A DNA stretch of 5,470 nt from Cellulomonas sp. (lineage in GTDB: Bacteria > Actinomycetota > Actinomycetes > Actinomycetales > Cellulomonadaceae): NCBI GenBank assembly GCA_031178805.1, contig JAPSIJ010000073.1, positions 3,733-9,202 on the forward strand, written 5' to 3'. A program made the translations under genes and the position numbers. The notes under the pieces were generated by a model. The model was not told where the DNA came from. It saw nothing but the letters and a program-made list of their open reading frames with translations, and ran no database searches. Of the stretch, positions 5,139-5,470 are shown one piece after another; within the stretch, counting starts at the first letter, position 1, and each line of letters begins with the position of its first letter.

Positions 5139-5470
5139 ATGGGCTGGCTCTGGTGGCTCGGCGGCGCTCTGCTCCTGGGCGTGGCCGAGGTCTTCTCGCT
5201 CGACCTGATCTTCCTCATGCTGGCCGCCGGCGCGCTCGCCGGCGCCGTGGCGAACGCGCTGGGCGCGCCGCTGGCCGTGCAGATCATCGCGGCGGCCGTG
5301 GCGTCGCTGCTCATGCTGTTCGCGATCCGGCCGTTCCTGCTGCGCCAGCTGCGCGCCCGGACCACGCTGGTCGAGACCAACTCCGCCGCGCTGGTCGGCC
5401 GGCCCGCGCTCGTGGTGTCGCCGACCGACGGCCTCGGCGGCCGGGTGAAGCTCGCGGGGGAGGTGTGGTC
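5139..5470 (+). CDS. NfeD-type membrane protein, N-terminal part (cut by window end)
   Basis: The first 110 codons of a short NfeD-family (NfeD1b-like) inner-membrane protein are visible. Residues 1-65 form two or three closely packed hydrophobic helices (about 3-18, 21-40 and 46-63), with the tryptophan-rich start GWLWWLGG and glycine/alanine-rich packing faces. The basic stretch IRPFLLRQLRAR (63-74) marks the cytosolic border. From about residue 83 the sequence NSAALVGRPALVVSP, then GGRVKLAGEVW, fits the start of the soluble OB-fold domain typical of NfeD C-termini. Full-length members are about 140-160 residues, so perhaps a third is missing. NfeD proteins usually partner with an SPFH/stomatin-like membrane protein encoded next to them, often downstream, which would be just beyond this window; that is expectation from the family, not seen here. 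The exact role of these membrane-microdomain pairs is poorly defined. Confidence 0.85.
   Translation, partial: MGWLWWLGGALLLGVAEVFSLDLIFLMLAAGALAGAVANALGAPLAVQIIAAAVASLLMLFAIRPFLLRQLRARTTLVETNSAALVGRPALVVSPTDGLGGRVKLAGEVW

Noticed and set aside
1..5470. Search for mobile elements, CRISPR arrays, tRNA genes, toxin-antitoxin pairs or phage genes
   Set aside because: No direct-repeat arrays, terminal inverted repeats, transposase motifs, tRNA-like cloverleaf or base-composition break were seen by eye. The genes are core metabolism and cell-envelope types with uniform codon use.

Overview
This is a high-GC (roughly mid-70s percent by eye) chromosomal segment of an actinobacterium, most likely from the Micrococcales and perhaps Cellulomonas-like. 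The lineage is inferred from G/C-dominated third codon positions, the Corynebacterium-type glycogen synthase, the divergent glgC/glgA pair and a habit of leaderless genes. It looks like ordinary core housekeeping DNA: I see no mobile element, CRISPR array, tRNA, rRNA or phage-type gene.

Layout, left to right: serB (minus, 15-659, phosphoserine phosphatase); a strong terminator hairpin (693-726); glgC (minus, 735-1976, ADP-glucose pyrophosphorylase); a 70-nt divergent promoter region; glgA/glgM (plus, 2047-3267, GT4 glycogen or maltose-1-phosphate synthase); a 12-nt convergent junction; an uncharacterised 276-residue protein (minus, 3280-4110); a 55-nt divergent promoter region with a 9-bp inverted repeat; a YlmA/ModF-like ABC ATPase with no permease beside it (plus, 4166-4951); a 187-nt intergenic region with a terminator-like hairpin, a promoter and a folded leader; and the first 110 codons of an NfeD-type membrane protein (plus, 5139 to the window end).

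The metabolic core is the glgC/glgA pair. GlgC makes ADP-glucose and GlgA/GlgM consumes it, either to extend alpha-1,4-glucan or to make maltose-1-phosphate for the GlgE pathway. The two genes diverge from a shared 70-bp control region, as in mycobacteria. SerB completes serine biosynthesis and appears to be transcribed separately from glgC.

The clearest pattern not explained by the gene list is transcriptional. All five complete genes have a TANNNT -10 hexamer ending 6-9 nt before the start codon, with no room for a Shine-Dalgarno leader, so all five are predicted to be leaderless or nearly so. Only the NfeD gene has a conventional leader with a good ribosome binding site. The pattern also fixes the starts of glgA (2047 rather than 2038) and of the ABC ATPase (4166 rather than 4160). 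I did not find a convincing novel system. The most open items are the uncharacterised protein, the orphan ATPase and the folded nfeD leader.
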